NCBI GenBank assembly: GCA_963700495.1 | Contig: CAVOXT010000001.1 | Location: forward strand, 372,001 to 436,000 | Reading direction: 5' to 3' | DNA: 64,000 nucleotides | Origin: JACCTU01 sp963700495 | Lineage (GTDB): Bacteria; Actinomycetota; Thermoleophilia; Gaiellales; Gaiellaceae | Shown: one piece after another, positions 33,537-42,125 of the stretch | How positions within the stretch are numbered: the first letter of the stretch is position 1 | Layout: each line of letters begins with the position of its first letter | Made by a program: the position numbers and the translations under genes | The notes under the pieces: generated by a model | The model's input: only the letters and a program-made list of their open reading frames with translations | Database searches by the model: none | Told to the model about the DNA's origin: nothing

Positions 33537-34423
33537 TCGAGGTGAAAGGACTGACGAAGCGGTACGGCCGCGTGCTTGCGGTGGACAACCTCTCGTTCGT
33601 CGCGGCGCCGGGGCGCGTCACGGGGTTCCTCGGGCCGAACGGCGCGGGGAAGACGACGACGCTCCGCGCGCTCGTCAGCCTGCTGCACCCGACGTCCGGG
33701 ACTGCAACGGTCCTCGGCCGTCGCTACGTCGACCTCGAGGAGCCGGCGCGGAAGGTCGGCGCGATTCTCGAGGCGAACGCGTTCCACCCCGGGCGCTCGG
33801 GCCGGAACCATCTCCGCACGCTCGCGCGCGCGGCCGGCATCGCCGAGAGCCGCGTCGACGAGACGCTGGAGCTGGTCGACCTGACGGCCGCTGCCGGTCG
33901 CCGGGTCAAGGGGTACTCGCTGGGGATGAAGCAACGCCTCGCGCTGGCCGGCGCGCTGCTCGGCGACCCGGAGGTCCTCGTCCTCGACGAACCTGCGAAC
34001 GGCCTCGACCCGCAGGGGATTCGCTGGCTGCGCGACCTGCTCAGCGGCTACGCCGACCAGGGGAGGACGGTGCTCGTCTCGAGCCACGTCCTCGCGGAGA
34101 TCGCGCAGATGGCAGACGACGTCGTGATCATCGCGAAGGGGCGCTCGGTCGCCCAGTCGTCGATCGAGGCCGTGCTCGCGGGCGCGGGCCGCGGCACGCG
34201 CGTCCGCTCGCCGCAGCGGGACGCGCTCGTGGCGGCGCTCCAACGCGAGGGCCTTACCGCTCGCCCGTTCGAGCAGGACGCGTTGATCGTCGAGGCCGAC
34301 GCGGCGAAGGTCGGCGAGCTCGCGGCGCGGGAGGGACTCGTGCTCCACGAGCTCGTGACCGAGTCGGGGACGCTCGAGGACGTCTTCCTCCAGCTGACCG
34401 AAGCCGGGAGCACCCCGTCGTGA
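33533..34423 (+). CDS. ABC-2 type transporter, ATP-binding protein
   Basis: The 296-residue ATPase has Walker A 'GPNGAGKTTT', signature 'YSLGMKQRLALAGALLG', Walker B 'VLVLDEPANGLDP' and the switch histidine in 'VLVSSHVLAEI'. The C-terminal 70 residues form the extra domain of drug/antibiotic exporters ('SGTLEDVFLQLTEA'). Translation is coupled to yjbQ upstream and to the permease downstream (GTGA). Substrate unknown. Confidence 0.92.
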   Translation: MIEVKGLTKRYGRVLAVDNLSFVAAPGRVTGFLGPNGAGKTTTLRALVSLLHPTSGTATVLGRRYVDLEEPARKVGAILEANAFHPGRSGRNHLRTLARAAGIAESRVDETLELVDLTAAAGRRVKGYSLGMKQRLALAGALLGDPEVLVLDEPANGLDPQGIRWLRDLLSGYADQGRTVLVSSHVLAEIAQMADDVVIIAKGRSVAQSSIEAVLAGAGRGTRVRSPQRDALVAALQREGLTARPFEQDALIVEADAAKVGELAAREGLVLHELVTESGTLEDVFLQLTEAGSTPS

Positions 34424-35169
34424 GGGTCCTGTCGGCCGAGTTGCTGAAGTTGCGCACGACGAGGGTGACCTACGTGCTGGTCGGCATCGCCGTGCTGCTG
34501 AGCGGGGCGATCACCGCCGCGATCGTCGGCTCCGGCTCGCTCGACGAGAACCATCCCGCATTCTCAATCACACAGGGCGTGAGCTTCTCGACGACGCTCG
34601 CGACGATCATGGGGATCCTGCTCGTCACGAACGAGTACCGCCACGGAACGATCATGACGACGTTCCTCGCCGAACCGCGCCGCGTCCGGGTGCTGGCTGC
34701 GAAGCTCGCGACCGCGCTGATCGGCGGCGTGATCATCGGCGCCGCCGCGCTCGCGGTCAGCGCCGCCGTGGCGATCCCGTGGGCGGCCGCGCGCGGTGAC
34801 GATCTGCCGATCGACGGGGAGGCGCTCGAGGCCAGCGGGAGGCTTCTGCTCGCGTTTGCACTCTCGGCGGGGATCGGAGCGGCGGTCGGCGCGATCCTCC
34901 AGAACCAGGTCGGCGCGATCGTCACCGTGTTCGTCTGGTTCCTCGTCGTCGAGTCGATCATCACCGTCCTGTCCGGGCTGGTCTTCGGAGAGGTCGGAGA
35001 TCCGGATCCGATCACGCCGTATCTGCCCGGCTCGGCGCTCAACGGGATCGTCGGCGGCCAGGGCAGCGAGTTCACGCTCCGCGGCGGCTGGTCGGCGTTG
35101 CTCGCGCTCGGGTACTTCGCGCTGCTCTCCGTGATCGGCGCCATCTCGATGACGCGGCGCGACCCGTAG
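34420..35169 (+). CDS. ABC-2 type transporter, permease
   Basis: The 249-residue protein has six hydrophobic helices. The first follows a basic start 'VLSAELLKLRTTRVTYVL', and helix 2 precedes 'LLVTNEYRHGTIMTTFLAEPRR', the EYR-x-GT-x-x-x-x-L motif of ABC-2 permeases. GTG 34420 overlaps the ATPase stop. It forms an exporter with the preceding ATPase; ligand unknown. Confidence 0.9.
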   Translation: MRVLSAELLKLRTTRVTYVLVGIAVLLSGAITAAIVGSGSLDENHPAFSITQGVSFSTTLATIMGILLVTNEYRHGTIMTTFLAEPRRVRVLAAKLATALIGGVIIGAAALAVSAAVAIPWAAARGDDLPIDGEALEASGRLLLAFALSAGIGAAVGAILQNQVGAIVTVFVWFLVVESIITVLSGLVFGEVGDPDPITPYLPGSALNGIVGGQGSEFTLRGGWSALLALGYFALLSVIGAISMTRRDP

Positions 35170-35170
35170 A

Positions 35171-35453
35171 TCAGTACGTGAGCCGGTGTAGACCGGTGCC
35201 GTCGCGCCGTGCGACGTGGATGCTGCCGTAGAGCCGCCCTTCCTCACCGCCCCGCATGTGGAGGCGCGCGAAGACGATCCACCGGCCCGCGGGCGACCAC
35301 GCAGGGAAGTGATCTGACGCACGTTCGCGGTTCGGGTGCCCAGGAGGGTTCGTAGTCGTAGTGGAAGGCGGCCGACCGACAGCCCGAGGCGGACCACGCC
35401 CCGCCCAGAGTCAGGAGCATGAGCCCGAAGATCGAGGCGGCCGCGGGGTGCAC
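35171..35453 (-). pseudogene. Remnant of a lipoprotein-like PD40 (TolB-type) protein
   Basis: GTG 35453 gives a signal-like start ending in a lipobox-like Ser-Gly-Cys ('GGAWSASGCRSAAFHYDYEP'). The same frame soon degenerates, but a second frame ends with 'DHFPAWSPAGRWIVFARLHMRGGEEGRLYGSIHVARRDGTGLHRLTY' and a stop at 35171-35173, a clear TolB/PD40 propeller blade. One frameshift near 35315 would join them into a single short protein of about 90 residues. A normal propeller has six blades, so this is a degraded or very short relative. It fills the gap between the permease and methyltransferase genes. Confidence 0.4.
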
Positions 35454-35494
35454 GCCTCCTCACCATTGCCCGGAAACGTCGACGACGCAACGGC

Positions 35495-35500
35495 TACGCT
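35495..35500 (+). promoter_or_regulatory. -10 box, leaderless start of the methyltransferase gene
   Basis: TACGCT lies 6 bases before ATG 35507, without a Shine-Dalgarno. Confidence 0.45.
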
Positions 35501-35506
35501 CGGCGC

Positions 35507-36889
35507 ATGGCTGCGCCGGTTGCGAAGGGTCAGGAGCTCGAGCTCACGGTCGACTCGCTCGCCTACGGCGGGAACGGGGTCGCGCGGCTGAACGGCTTCG
35601 TCGTCTTCGTGCGGCGCGGGCTGCCGGGAGACACCGTGCGCGCGCGCGTGACGAAGGTGAAGCGAAACCACGCCGAAGCGCTCGCGACCGAGGTGCTCGT
35701 CCCGAGCGAGGCGCGCGTCGAGGCGCCGTGCGCCCACTACCCGGCCTGCGGCGGCTGCCGGTTCCAGGATCTCGCTTACGAGGCGCAGCTCGAGGCGAAG
35801 GCGGACCAGGTCGCCGACGCGTTCCGGCGGCTCGGCGGCATCGCCGAGCCGCCGCTCGAAGCGATCGTCCCGGCGGCGTCCACCTTCCACTACCGCAACA
35901 AGATGGAGTACTCGTTCGCGCAGCACGAGGACGGGCCGACGCTCGGGTTCCACCGGGCGGGACGCTGGGACGAGGTGCTCGAGATCGAGCAGTGCTGGCT
36001 GACGACCGAGCTCGGGAACGAGATCCGCAACGCGGTTCGCGGCTGGGCGAGGGAGGAAGGGCTCGAGGCCTACAACCAGGAGACGCAGAGCGGCTATCTC
36101 CGCCACCTCGTCTACCGCGAGGGCCGCAACACCGGGCAGGTGCTCGTCCAGCTCGTGACCGCGCCGGGCGAGAAGTTCGAGACGGGCTACTTCGTCGAGG
36201 TGCTGCGCCGTTTCCCGGAGGTGCGATCCGTCCACTGGGCGATCAACGACACGCCGGCCGAGGTCACCAACCTCCCGACGAAGCTGCTCTGGGGCGAGGA
36301 CTCGATCGAGGAGGAGATCTGCGGGCTGCGCCTGCGCGTCAGCCCGAATGCATTCCTCCAGACGAACACCGAGATGGCGGAGCAGCTGTACGGGATCGCC
36401 CGCGAGTTCGCGGGCCTGACCGGAAGCGAGACCGTCTGGGACCTCTACTGCGGGATCGGGACGATCGGCCTCACGCTCGCGCGCGAAGCGATGACGGTGT
36501 GGGGAATCGAGGTCTCGGAGGAGTCCGTCGCGCGCGCGATCGAGAACGCCGATCTGAACGGGATCGCGAACACCGCCTTCTTCGCGGGGAATGTGGGGCT
36601 CGCCGTCGAGGAGCTACGCGACCGCTCCGGCACGCCGGACGTGGTGGTCGTCGACCCGCCGCGGGCGGGCCTCGCGGGCAAGGCGCTCCGCCGGCTCGGC
36701 CGGATCCGGGCGCGCCGCATCGTCTACGTCTCGTGCAACCCGACGACGCTCGCGTCGGACGTGAAGACGTTGCGGGCGGAGTGGGGGTACGAACTGCTGC
36801 GCGCCCGGCCTGTCGACATGTTCCCGCACACGCCGCACGTCGAGTGCGTTGCGCTGCTCGAGCAAACCGGCGAGCCGTCCGCGCTGTAA
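35507..36889 (+). CDS. RlmD/RlmCD/TrmA-type RNA (uracil-C5-)-methyltransferase
   Basis: The 460-residue enzyme transfers methyl from SAM to a uridine in rRNA or tRNA. Residues 5-60 form a TRAM domain ('ELTVDSLAYGGNGVARLNGFVVFVRRGLPGD'). The iron-sulfur cysteines are in 'CAHYPACGGCRFQDL', with a fourth later. 'NAFLQTNTEMAEQLY' and 'WDLYCGIGTIGLTLA' form the SAM site, 'VVVDPPRAGL' follows, and the catalytic Cys lies in 'IVYVSCNPTTLASD'. The target position (U747, U1939 or tRNA U54) cannot be told from sequence alone. Confidence 0.92.
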   Translation: MAAPVAKGQELELTVDSLAYGGNGVARLNGFVVFVRRGLPGDTVRARVTKVKRNHAEALATEVLVPSEARVEAPCAHYPACGGCRFQDLAYEAQLEAKADQVADAFRRLGGIAEPPLEAIVPAASTFHYRNKMEYSFAQHEDGPTLGFHRAGRWDEVLEIEQCWLTTELGNEIRNAVRGWAREEGLEAYNQETQSGYLRHLVYREGRNTGQVLVQLVTAPGEKFETGYFVEVLRRFPEVRSVHWAINDTPAEVTNLPTKLLWGEDSIEEEICGLRLRVSPNAFLQTNTEMAEQLYGIAREFAGLTGSETVWDLYCGIGTIGLTLAREAMTVWGIEVSEESVARAIENADLNGIANTAFFAGNVGLAVEELRDRSGTPDVVVVDPPRAGLAGKALRRLGRIRARRIVYVSCNPTTLASDVKTLRAEWGYELLRARPVDMFPHTPHVECVALLEQTGEPSAL

Positions 36890-36893
36890 GAGC

Positions 36894-37952
36894 TTACGTA
36901 GGCAGGTCTGGCCCTGCCGACTCCCGACGGGCGGGCGCTTCGGACCCCGCGGGCGCCCGCCCTTCATCCCCACGCGATCGGAATTTCCGCCAGAGCAGGT
37001 CTGCGTTGGCGAGCAGAAAGCCGAAGGCGAGGAGCGGCAGCGCGGGGAGGCCGTCGACGCCGAGGAAGTACGTGCCGGAAAGCGTGAGCCCGAACGAGGC
37101 CGTCATCGCGAGCCAGGTTGCGCGCCGCCGGAGCTCGAAACGGTCGGCGGCGCCGAGGAAGAGCGCGAAGAAGAGCAGGTCGGGCAGCCCGAGCTTTGCG
37201 GACGAGTCGAGGGTCTCGACCCGAAGGTCGGTGGGGGCGAACCGGCTCGACGTAGCGGCGCCGTGCTGCTCGCCGTCGTTGACGTCGTCCGACTCGGCGA
37301 CGATCGACGCGGAGGCTCCGGTCGCTCGCGCCACGACGCGGTAGCGGTAGTCCCTGTCGGCGTCGAGCGAGGACTCGAGGAACCCGATCTGGCCGTTGTC
37401 GTTCTCGTCCCGCAGCGGTTCGTCGTTCCGCTTGCCGCCGGGGGTGCGGTAGACGTCGAACGACGCCTTGCCGGCGAGCGGCTCCCGCCAGACGACGAAG
37501 GCCTGCCGCTCCCCCATCAGCGGAAACGAGAACGAGAGTGCCGAGAACACCTCGGGCCGCTCGCTGATGATGTGCCGTGTGGGGCCCCGCCAGACCGAGT
37601 ACGAGTCGACCACCGGGATCAGCAGCGCGACGAGCGCGACCCAGAGTGCGCTCTCGAAGTAGCCGAGAAACCACCACGCAATCGCCGTCGCGGCTCCCAG
37701 CTTCGCGAAGTTCGCGACGACGTCGAGGTCGGCGCGGCTCGCGGCCACGGCGAGGACCCCGAACGCGATCCCCGCACCGAGCAGGCCGCGCCAGCGCCGG
37801 AGCGGCAGCGCGAACCAGATGAGCCCGAAGACCGCCGGGATCAGGACGAACGCGACGAAGAGCACGTCCGCGGGCGTCGGGAGGTTCGGCAGCGCGCGGA
37901 AGACGGCGTAGTACGCGAGCAGGCCCGCGAGGAGCACCAGCCCTCTGACCAT
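36894..37952 (-). CDS. Membrane protein with extracytoplasmic domain, unknown function
   Basis: The 352-residue protein has about six N-terminal helices ('LVLLAGLLAYYAVFRALPNLP' to 'WVALVALLIPVVDSYSVW'), then a soluble fibronectin-like insert of about 100 residues ('AFVVWREPLAGKASFDVYRTPGG', 'YRYRVVARATG'), and three C-terminal helices ending in a basic Pro-rich tail. The soluble part resembles an Fn3 strand pattern. ATG 37952 lies 8 bases after the glycosylase stop; the Shine-Dalgarno is weak. Function unknown. Confidence 0.65.
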   Translation of the reverse strand: MVRGLVLLAGLLAYYAVFRALPNLPTPADVLFVAFVLIPAVFGLIWFALPLRRWRGLLGAGIAFGVLAVAASRADLDVVANFAKLGAATAIAWWFLGYFESALWVALVALLIPVVDSYSVWRGPTRHIISERPEVFSALSFSFPLMGERQAFVVWREPLAGKASFDVYRTPGGKRNDEPLRDENDNGQIGFLESSLDADRDYRYRVVARATGASASIVAESDDVNDGEQHGAATSSRFAPTDLRVETLDSSAKLGLPDLLFFALFLGAADRFELRRRATWLAMTASFGLTLSGTYFLGVDGLPALPLLAFGFLLANADLLWRKFRSRGDEGRAPAGSEAPARRESAGPDLPT

Positions 37953-37960
37953 GCGCGGCG

Positions 37961-38548
37961 TTAGTAGGGCGGCAGCTCGGCCCACCATGCCCCGACCGTC
38001 TTGAACGCCTGCCAGAAGCGCGTCTTCGCGGGCTGCTCGTCCAGCGAGGCGTCGATGTCGGGGACGACGAGCGCTTCGATCGTCGGCGTGAACCGCTGCA
38101 CCTCGCCGAGCCGCTCCTCGACCTCGCCTGCGAGCGGAAACGCCAGCGAGTTGACGAACGCGAGCGCGTCGTCGCCCATCACGACCACGAGCTTCGGCTG
38201 CACGATGTGCAGCTCTCGAGTCAGCTGCGCGCGCGCCTCGTCCTCGTCCTGGCCGACGAACTTGACGCAGTTCGTCCCGTAGACCGCAAGGGGGTCGACG
38301 CGGAGCCGCTGCAGCGACTTGAGGATCGCCTGGCCGGCCCGGCCGAAGAAGGCGACGCCCTCCTGCACCTCCTGCGGCTGGGGCCCGTACTTGACCATGA
38401 AGACGTCCGCGAGGGGGTGGCCGGAGCCGAGCACCGGAATCGCGCCCTCCGGTGCGGACCGAGCGATCTCGTCCCCGAGTTCGTTCGTCTCGGAGATCGC
38501 TTTTTGCAGGTACTTCTCGGAGATTTCGTCGGACGGCACGGCGGACAC
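37961..38548 (-). CDS. Uracil-DNA glycosylase superfamily protein
   Basis: The 195-residue protein has the family-4/5-like layout: 'GSGHPLADVFMVKYGPQPQEVQEGVAFFGRAGQAILKSLQRL', where 'GRAG' matches the G-R-A/P-F-x-G-x-A-G block, 'VYGTNCVKF' and 'VVVMGDDALAFVNSL'. The four cysteines of the usual Fe-S cluster are not all present, so it is a divergent branch. It would remove uracil from DNA. GTG 38548 follows TAGGAC by 6 bases; two overlapping in-frame GTGs are possible. Confidence 0.75.
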   Translation of the reverse strand: MSAVPSDEISEKYLQKAISETNELGDEIARSAPEGAIPVLGSGHPLADVFMVKYGPQPQEVQEGVAFFGRAGQAILKSLQRLRVDPLAVYGTNCVKFVGQDEDEARAQLTRELHIVQPKLVVVMGDDALAFVNSLAFPLAGEVEERLGEVQRFTPTIEALVVPDIDASLDEQPAKTRFWQAFKTVGAWWAELPPY

Positions 38549-38554
38549 GGCGGG

Positions 38555-38560
38555 GTCCTA
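38555..38560 (-). promoter_or_regulatory. -10-like box of the glycosylase gene
   Basis: TAGGAC on the minus strand lies 6 bases before GTG 38548; the final base deviates from TANNNT. Confidence 0.3.
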
Positions 38561-38571
38561 CGAGTTCGGGG

Positions 38572-40302
38572 TCAGCGAACTCTTTCCTTGGCCTGAGCCG
38601 CCCACTTGAGCGACTGGAGGTAGAGGAGCGATCGCGGCCGGCGCAGGACCTGCGCGGTTCTGAGGCTGGCGAGGAACTCGTCCCGGCCCTCGAATGCGCG
38701 CATGCGCAGGACGCCGGTGCCCACGCCCTGGAGCACGTGCGCGTCGGACCCGGCACCCATCTGGAGTCCGTACTTGCGCGCGAAGCGGAGCGCCTCGTCG
38801 TTGTACGTCTCGAAGAGGAGACGCGCGTTGTAGACCTCGAGCACGTCGATCTCCGCGAGGTGGCGGTGGATCGTCGCGGGGTCGGGGATCGTGTGGATCC
38901 GGTCGAAGGGGTGGGGAACGTAGACGATGCCGCCCTGCTGCCGGATCGCGGCGATCGTCTCTCCGAAGGTCATTCCGCCGGGGATCTCCTCCGTGAGAAA
39001 GAGGCCGATCACCTCCCCCTGAGTGTCGCTCTTGACCTCCTCGCCGGGGATCACGAGCAGATTGCGTCCGCGGGCCTGCTCCATCGCATCCAGCGCGCCG
39101 CCGAAGGCGTTGTGGTCGGTGATCGCGATTGCGCCGAGCCCCTGCTCCTCGGCATGGTCGAGCAGCTCGGGCACCGGGGTCTGGCAGTCGTGTGACCAGT
39201 TCGTGTGCATGTGCAGGTCGGCGAGGATCCAGGGCCGGTCGGAGAAGGGGTCGTCGCTGCGCGACGGCCGGCGCCGGGTGGCGAGGCCCGTGTAGATCGC
39301 GTCGTGTTCCTGGGCAACCGCCGCGAAGTCCTGTGGCTCGGCCCACGCCCTGGCGGCCTGTTGCCGGCTTTCGCGATAGTCGGCGTCTTCCGTGAGCCTG
39401 GCCACGGCTGCCGCTGCGAGCTCCGGCTGGTCGTCGAGCCCCGGCGGGTCGACGATCGCCGCGCCGGCGGCCGCCGCCTCGAGCCGGACCCGGTTCAGCC
39501 CCTCCGGCGCCGGGACGAAGATCGCAGCCTCGCGCAGGAGCGGTGCGCGGTCTGCGCCCGAGCGCAGCGTCTCGATCGAGACGCGGTCGAGCACGCCTCT
39601 CGGAACGAAGGGGCGTCCGAACATCGCCCGGGTGCGGACGAACGCGAGCTCCCAGCCGGGGAGCTCGCGTAGGGCCCGCAGCACCGCCCTCGCCGCCGGG
39701 CGAGCCGAGGGCCGCCATTCGACCACGATCAGTTTCTGTTTGGGAGCGGGCGCGAACAGCTCGAGGTCGACGCCCTCCGAGACGACGCGGTAGTCGCCGG
39801 GGAACCGTTCGGCGGCCGCCTTCGCCGTCTGCTGCGTGGTCGCGAGCAGGGCGTCGATCCGGCCGAGCAGCCGCTCACGCTGCGTCTTGCCAGGTGGGTA
39901 GGCCAGCCGCTCCGGCGAGCAGAACGTCGCCACCGCGAGCATGTGAGCGTCGCGGAGCGCCAGGTAGGACAGGCTCGGCAGCCCGGGCTCCAAGCCGTGG
40001 ACGATGTCGTAGCGGCCCTCCTGAAGCGCGAGGTCGAGGTTGAGGCGGACGCCGACCGGGACGCCCATCTGGGAGCGTCGGGAGATCGGGACGGCGGGCC
40101 CGACCGCGATCAGGTCGGCGTCTGCGCCGCTCTGCAGGATCCGCCGTCCGGCGGCGAGGTCGCGCGCGCGATTCGACGGAGCGAGCACGGTCACGTGGTG
40201 GCCGAGCGCACGCAGCTCGTGTGCGAGGCCGGTGACGTGCTCGTTGACGGAGTGCGCTTGCGACCAGGCGAACGGCGTGACCAGGCAGATGCGAAGGCCC
40301 AT
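38572..40302 (-). CDS. Family 4 glycosyltransferase fused to a PHP phosphoesterase domain
   Basis: The 576-residue protein has two parts. Residues 1-345 look like a GT-B fold GT4 glycosyltransferase: 'RICLVTPFAWSQAHSVNEHVTGLAHELRALGHHVTVLAP', 'YDIVHGLEPG', 'RVVSEGVDLELFAP', and a nucleotide-sugar end 'FVPAPEGLNRVRLEAAAAGAAIV'. Residues 365-570 form a PHP metal-dependent phosphoesterase: 'ADLHMHTNWSHD', 'AITDHN', 'IPGEEVKSDTQGEVIGLF', 'GIVYVPHPFDR', 'GAGSDAHV'. The fusion suggests sugar transfer linked with phosphate removal, maybe on inositol or glycerol lipids given the inositol genes upstream. ATG 40302 is chosen because TAGAGT lies 10 bases upstream; GTG 40314 is the longer alternative. 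Confidence 0.85.
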   Translation of the reverse strand: MGLRICLVTPFAWSQAHSVNEHVTGLAHELRALGHHVTVLAPSNRARDLAAGRRILQSGADADLIAVGPAVPISRRSQMGVPVGVRLNLDLALQEGRYDIVHGLEPGLPSLSYLALRDAHMLAVATFCSPERLAYPPGKTQRERLLGRIDALLATTQQTAKAAAERFPGDYRVVSEGVDLELFAPAPKQKLIVVEWRPSARPAARAVLRALRELPGWELAFVRTRAMFGRPFVPRGVLDRVSIETLRSGADRAPLLREAAIFVPAPEGLNRVRLEAAAAGAAIVDPPGLDDQPELAAAAVARLTEDADYRESRQQAARAWAEPQDFAAVAQEHDAIYTGLATRRRPSRSDDPFSDRPWILADLHMHTNWSHDCQTPVPELLDHAEEQGLGAIAITDHNAFGGALDAMEQARGRNLLVIPGEEVKSDTQGEVIGLFLTEEIPGGMTFGETIAAIRQQGGIVYVPHPFDRIHTIPDPATIHRHLAEIDVLEVYNARLLFETYNDEALRFARKYGLQMGAGSDAHVLQGVGTGVLRMRAFEGRDEFLASLRTAQVLRRPRSLLYLQSLKWAAQAKERVR

Positions 40303-40312
40303 CCGGGCCCTC

Positions 40313-40318
40313 ACTCTA
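40313..40318 (-). promoter_or_regulatory. -10 box of the GT4-PHP gene
   Basis: TAGAGT on the minus strand; its first three bases are also the TAG stop codon of the inositol-phosphate synthase gene. Confidence 0.4.
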
Positions 40319-41440
40319 GTCCTGAGTCGTGACCGTCGCCGGTGAGGACTCCCGCGTCCGCCTGTTCTCCTCGATGAACCGCTCGACGGCGTCGTGTGCG
40401 TCGTCGTCCGCGATCTGCTCGGGCGGCGACTTCATCAGATACGCGCTCGGCCCTTCGAGTGCACCGGCGACGCCCTTGTTCAGCGCAAGCTTCGCGAGCC
40501 GCACCGCGTCGATCACGATCCCCGCCGAGTTCGGCGAGTCCCACACCTCGAGCTTGAGCTCGACGTTCAGCGGCACGTCGCCGAAGCTCGAGCCCTCCAT
40601 GCGGATGTAGGCCCATTTGCGGTCGGTCAGCCACGGCACGTAGTCGGACGGCCCGACGTGCACGTTCTTCTCGCCGAGGTCGTAGTCGAGCATCGAGGTG
40701 ACGGCGTTCGTCTTCGAGATCTTCTTCGACTCGAGACGCTCGCGCTCGAGCATGTTCAGGAAGTCGGAGTTGCCGCCGACGTTCAGCTGCATCGTCTTGT
40801 CGAGCTTGACGCCGCGGTCGCGGAAGAGCGACGTGAGCACGCGGTGCGTGATCGTCGCGCCCACCTGCGACTTGATGTCGTCGCCGATCACCGGCAGGCC
40901 CTTCTCCGCGAAGCGCTGCTGCCAGTAGGGCTCTCGCGCGATGAAGACCGGGATGCAGTTCACCATCGCGCAGCCCGCCTCGAGAATCTGCTCGGCGTAC
41001 CACTTCGTCGCCATCTCCGAGCCGACGGGCAGGTAGTTCACCACGACGTCGGTCTTCGTGTCCCTGAGGATCCCGACCACGTCGTCCGTCTCGCCGGGCG
41101 CCTTGTCGACGACTTCCGAGAGGTACTTGCCGATGCCGTCGTGCGTCATCCCGCGGGAGACCTTGATCCCGGTCGGCGCAACGTCGGCGAACTTGATCGT
41201 GTCGTTCGGATGCGCCCAGATCGCGTCGGCGAGGTCCTTGCCGACCTTCGTGGTCGTGACGTCGAACGCCGCGGTGAACTCGACGTCGCCGACGTGGTAG
41301 CCGCCGAGGTCGACGTGCATCAGGCCGGGCACGAACTGGTCGGGAGCGGCGTCGCGGTAGTACTCCACGCCCTGCAGGAGCGCGTTTGCACAGTTCCCGA
41401 CGCCGATGATTGCGACGCGGACTTTCCCGTTCTCAGACAT
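40316..41440 (-). CDS. ino1: Inositol-3-phosphate synthase
   Basis: The 374-residue enzyme converts glucose-6-phosphate to inositol-phosphate using NAD. It has the Rossmann motif 'VAIIGVGNCANALLQGVEYY', the central 'NYLPVGSEMATKWYAEQILEAG', 'GDDIKSQVGATITHRVL', 'LNVGGNSDFLNM' and 'SKTNAV', all typical of actinobacterial Ino1. AGGAGACACC precedes ATG 41440. It starts within or right after pgsA, the gene that would use its product to build phosphatidylinositol phosphate. Confidence 0.95.
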   Translation of the reverse strand: MSENGKVRVAIIGVGNCANALLQGVEYYRDAAPDQFVPGLMHVDLGGYHVGDVEFTAAFDVTTTKVGKDLADAIWAHPNDTIKFADVAPTGIKVSRGMTHDGIGKYLSEVVDKAPGETDDVVGILRDTKTDVVVNYLPVGSEMATKWYAEQILEAGCAMVNCIPVFIAREPYWQQRFAEKGLPVIGDDIKSQVGATITHRVLTSLFRDRGVKLDKTMQLNVGGNSDFLNMLERERLESKKISKTNAVTSMLDYDLGEKNVHVGPSDYVPWLTDRKWAYIRMEGSSFGDVPLNVELKLEVWDSPNSAGIVIDAVRLAKLALNKGVAGALEGPSAYLMKSPPEQIADDDAHDAVERFIEENRRTRESSPATVTTQD

Positions 41441-42087
41441 TCGGGGTGTCTCCTCTGGCTCGAAGTTGGTTGCGCACGTGGCAGCACGCGCTGGACGACG
41501 GTGATCCAGGCCGTGGTCGTGAGCACCGCGAGCGCAAGCTCGAGCGGCAGCCACGGCGCGAGCACGAGCCCGGCCGTGATCACGACGACCCGTTCGGCGC
41601 GTGATCCGATTCCGACGTCGCCGCGGAGGCCGAGTGCCTCCGCACGCGCGCGGGTGTAGCTGACGAGGAACGAGCCGGCGATCGCGGCGACCGTCAGCCC
41701 GACGCCGAGCTCGCTCCCGTCCCGGGTGAGGACGAGAGCGATCGCGCCCAGCATGAACACCTCGCTGATCCGGTCGGTGGTCGAGTCGATGAACGCGCCG
41801 AACGGCGTCGTCTTCCCACCGGCGCGCGCGAGTGCCCCGTCGAGGATGTCGAGGATCGAGCCGCTGACGAAGACCACGGCGCCGAGCCAGAAGAACAGCA
41901 ACTCGTTCCGGTACTCGAAGTAGACGAGGACCGAGGCCAGACCGCAGAGTGTGACCCCGGCCGTCGTGAGGGCGTTCGGCGTGACGCGTGTGCGGGCCAG
42001 GCCGCCCATGGAGCGCGACGCGAGGCGCCTCGCGCCTGTCGTGTAGGTGTCCTTGACGCGCCCGAGCGTCATCGAGTTAGATCGCAT
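41320..42087 (-). CDS. pgsA: CDP-alcohol phosphatidyltransferase (phosphatidylinositol-phosphate synthase type)
   Basis: The membrane enzyme has the diagnostic motif DGx2ARx8Gx3Dx3D: 'DGALARAGGKTTPFGAFIDS' then TTD. It has six helices and an N-terminal amphipathic part. Next to ino1 it most likely joins CDP-diacylglycerol with inositol phosphate. As written the frame runs 120 bases into ino1 and its last 45 residues are unlike the family. A one-base shift near 41485 would give 'HVRNQLRARG' and a stop at 41433-41435 overlapping the ino1 start, the layout usual here. ATG 42087 or ATG 42072 starts it. Confidence 0.88.
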   Translation of the reverse strand: MRSNSMTLGRVKDTYTTGARRLASRSMGGLARTRVTPNALTTAGVTLCGLASVLVYFEYRNELLFFWLGAVVFVSGSILDILDGALARAGGKTTPFGAFIDSTTDRISEVFMLGAIALVLTRDGSELGVGLTVAAIAGSFLVSYTRARAEALGLRGDVGIGSRAERVVVITAGLVLAPWLPLELALAVLTTTAWITVVQRVLPRAQPTSSQRRHPECLRTGKSASQSSASGTVQTRSCRAWSTTATPLPTSSCPA

Positions 42088-42125
42088 ACCTGCTATATAG
42101 CATACATGCGATAGCGACGTATGCG

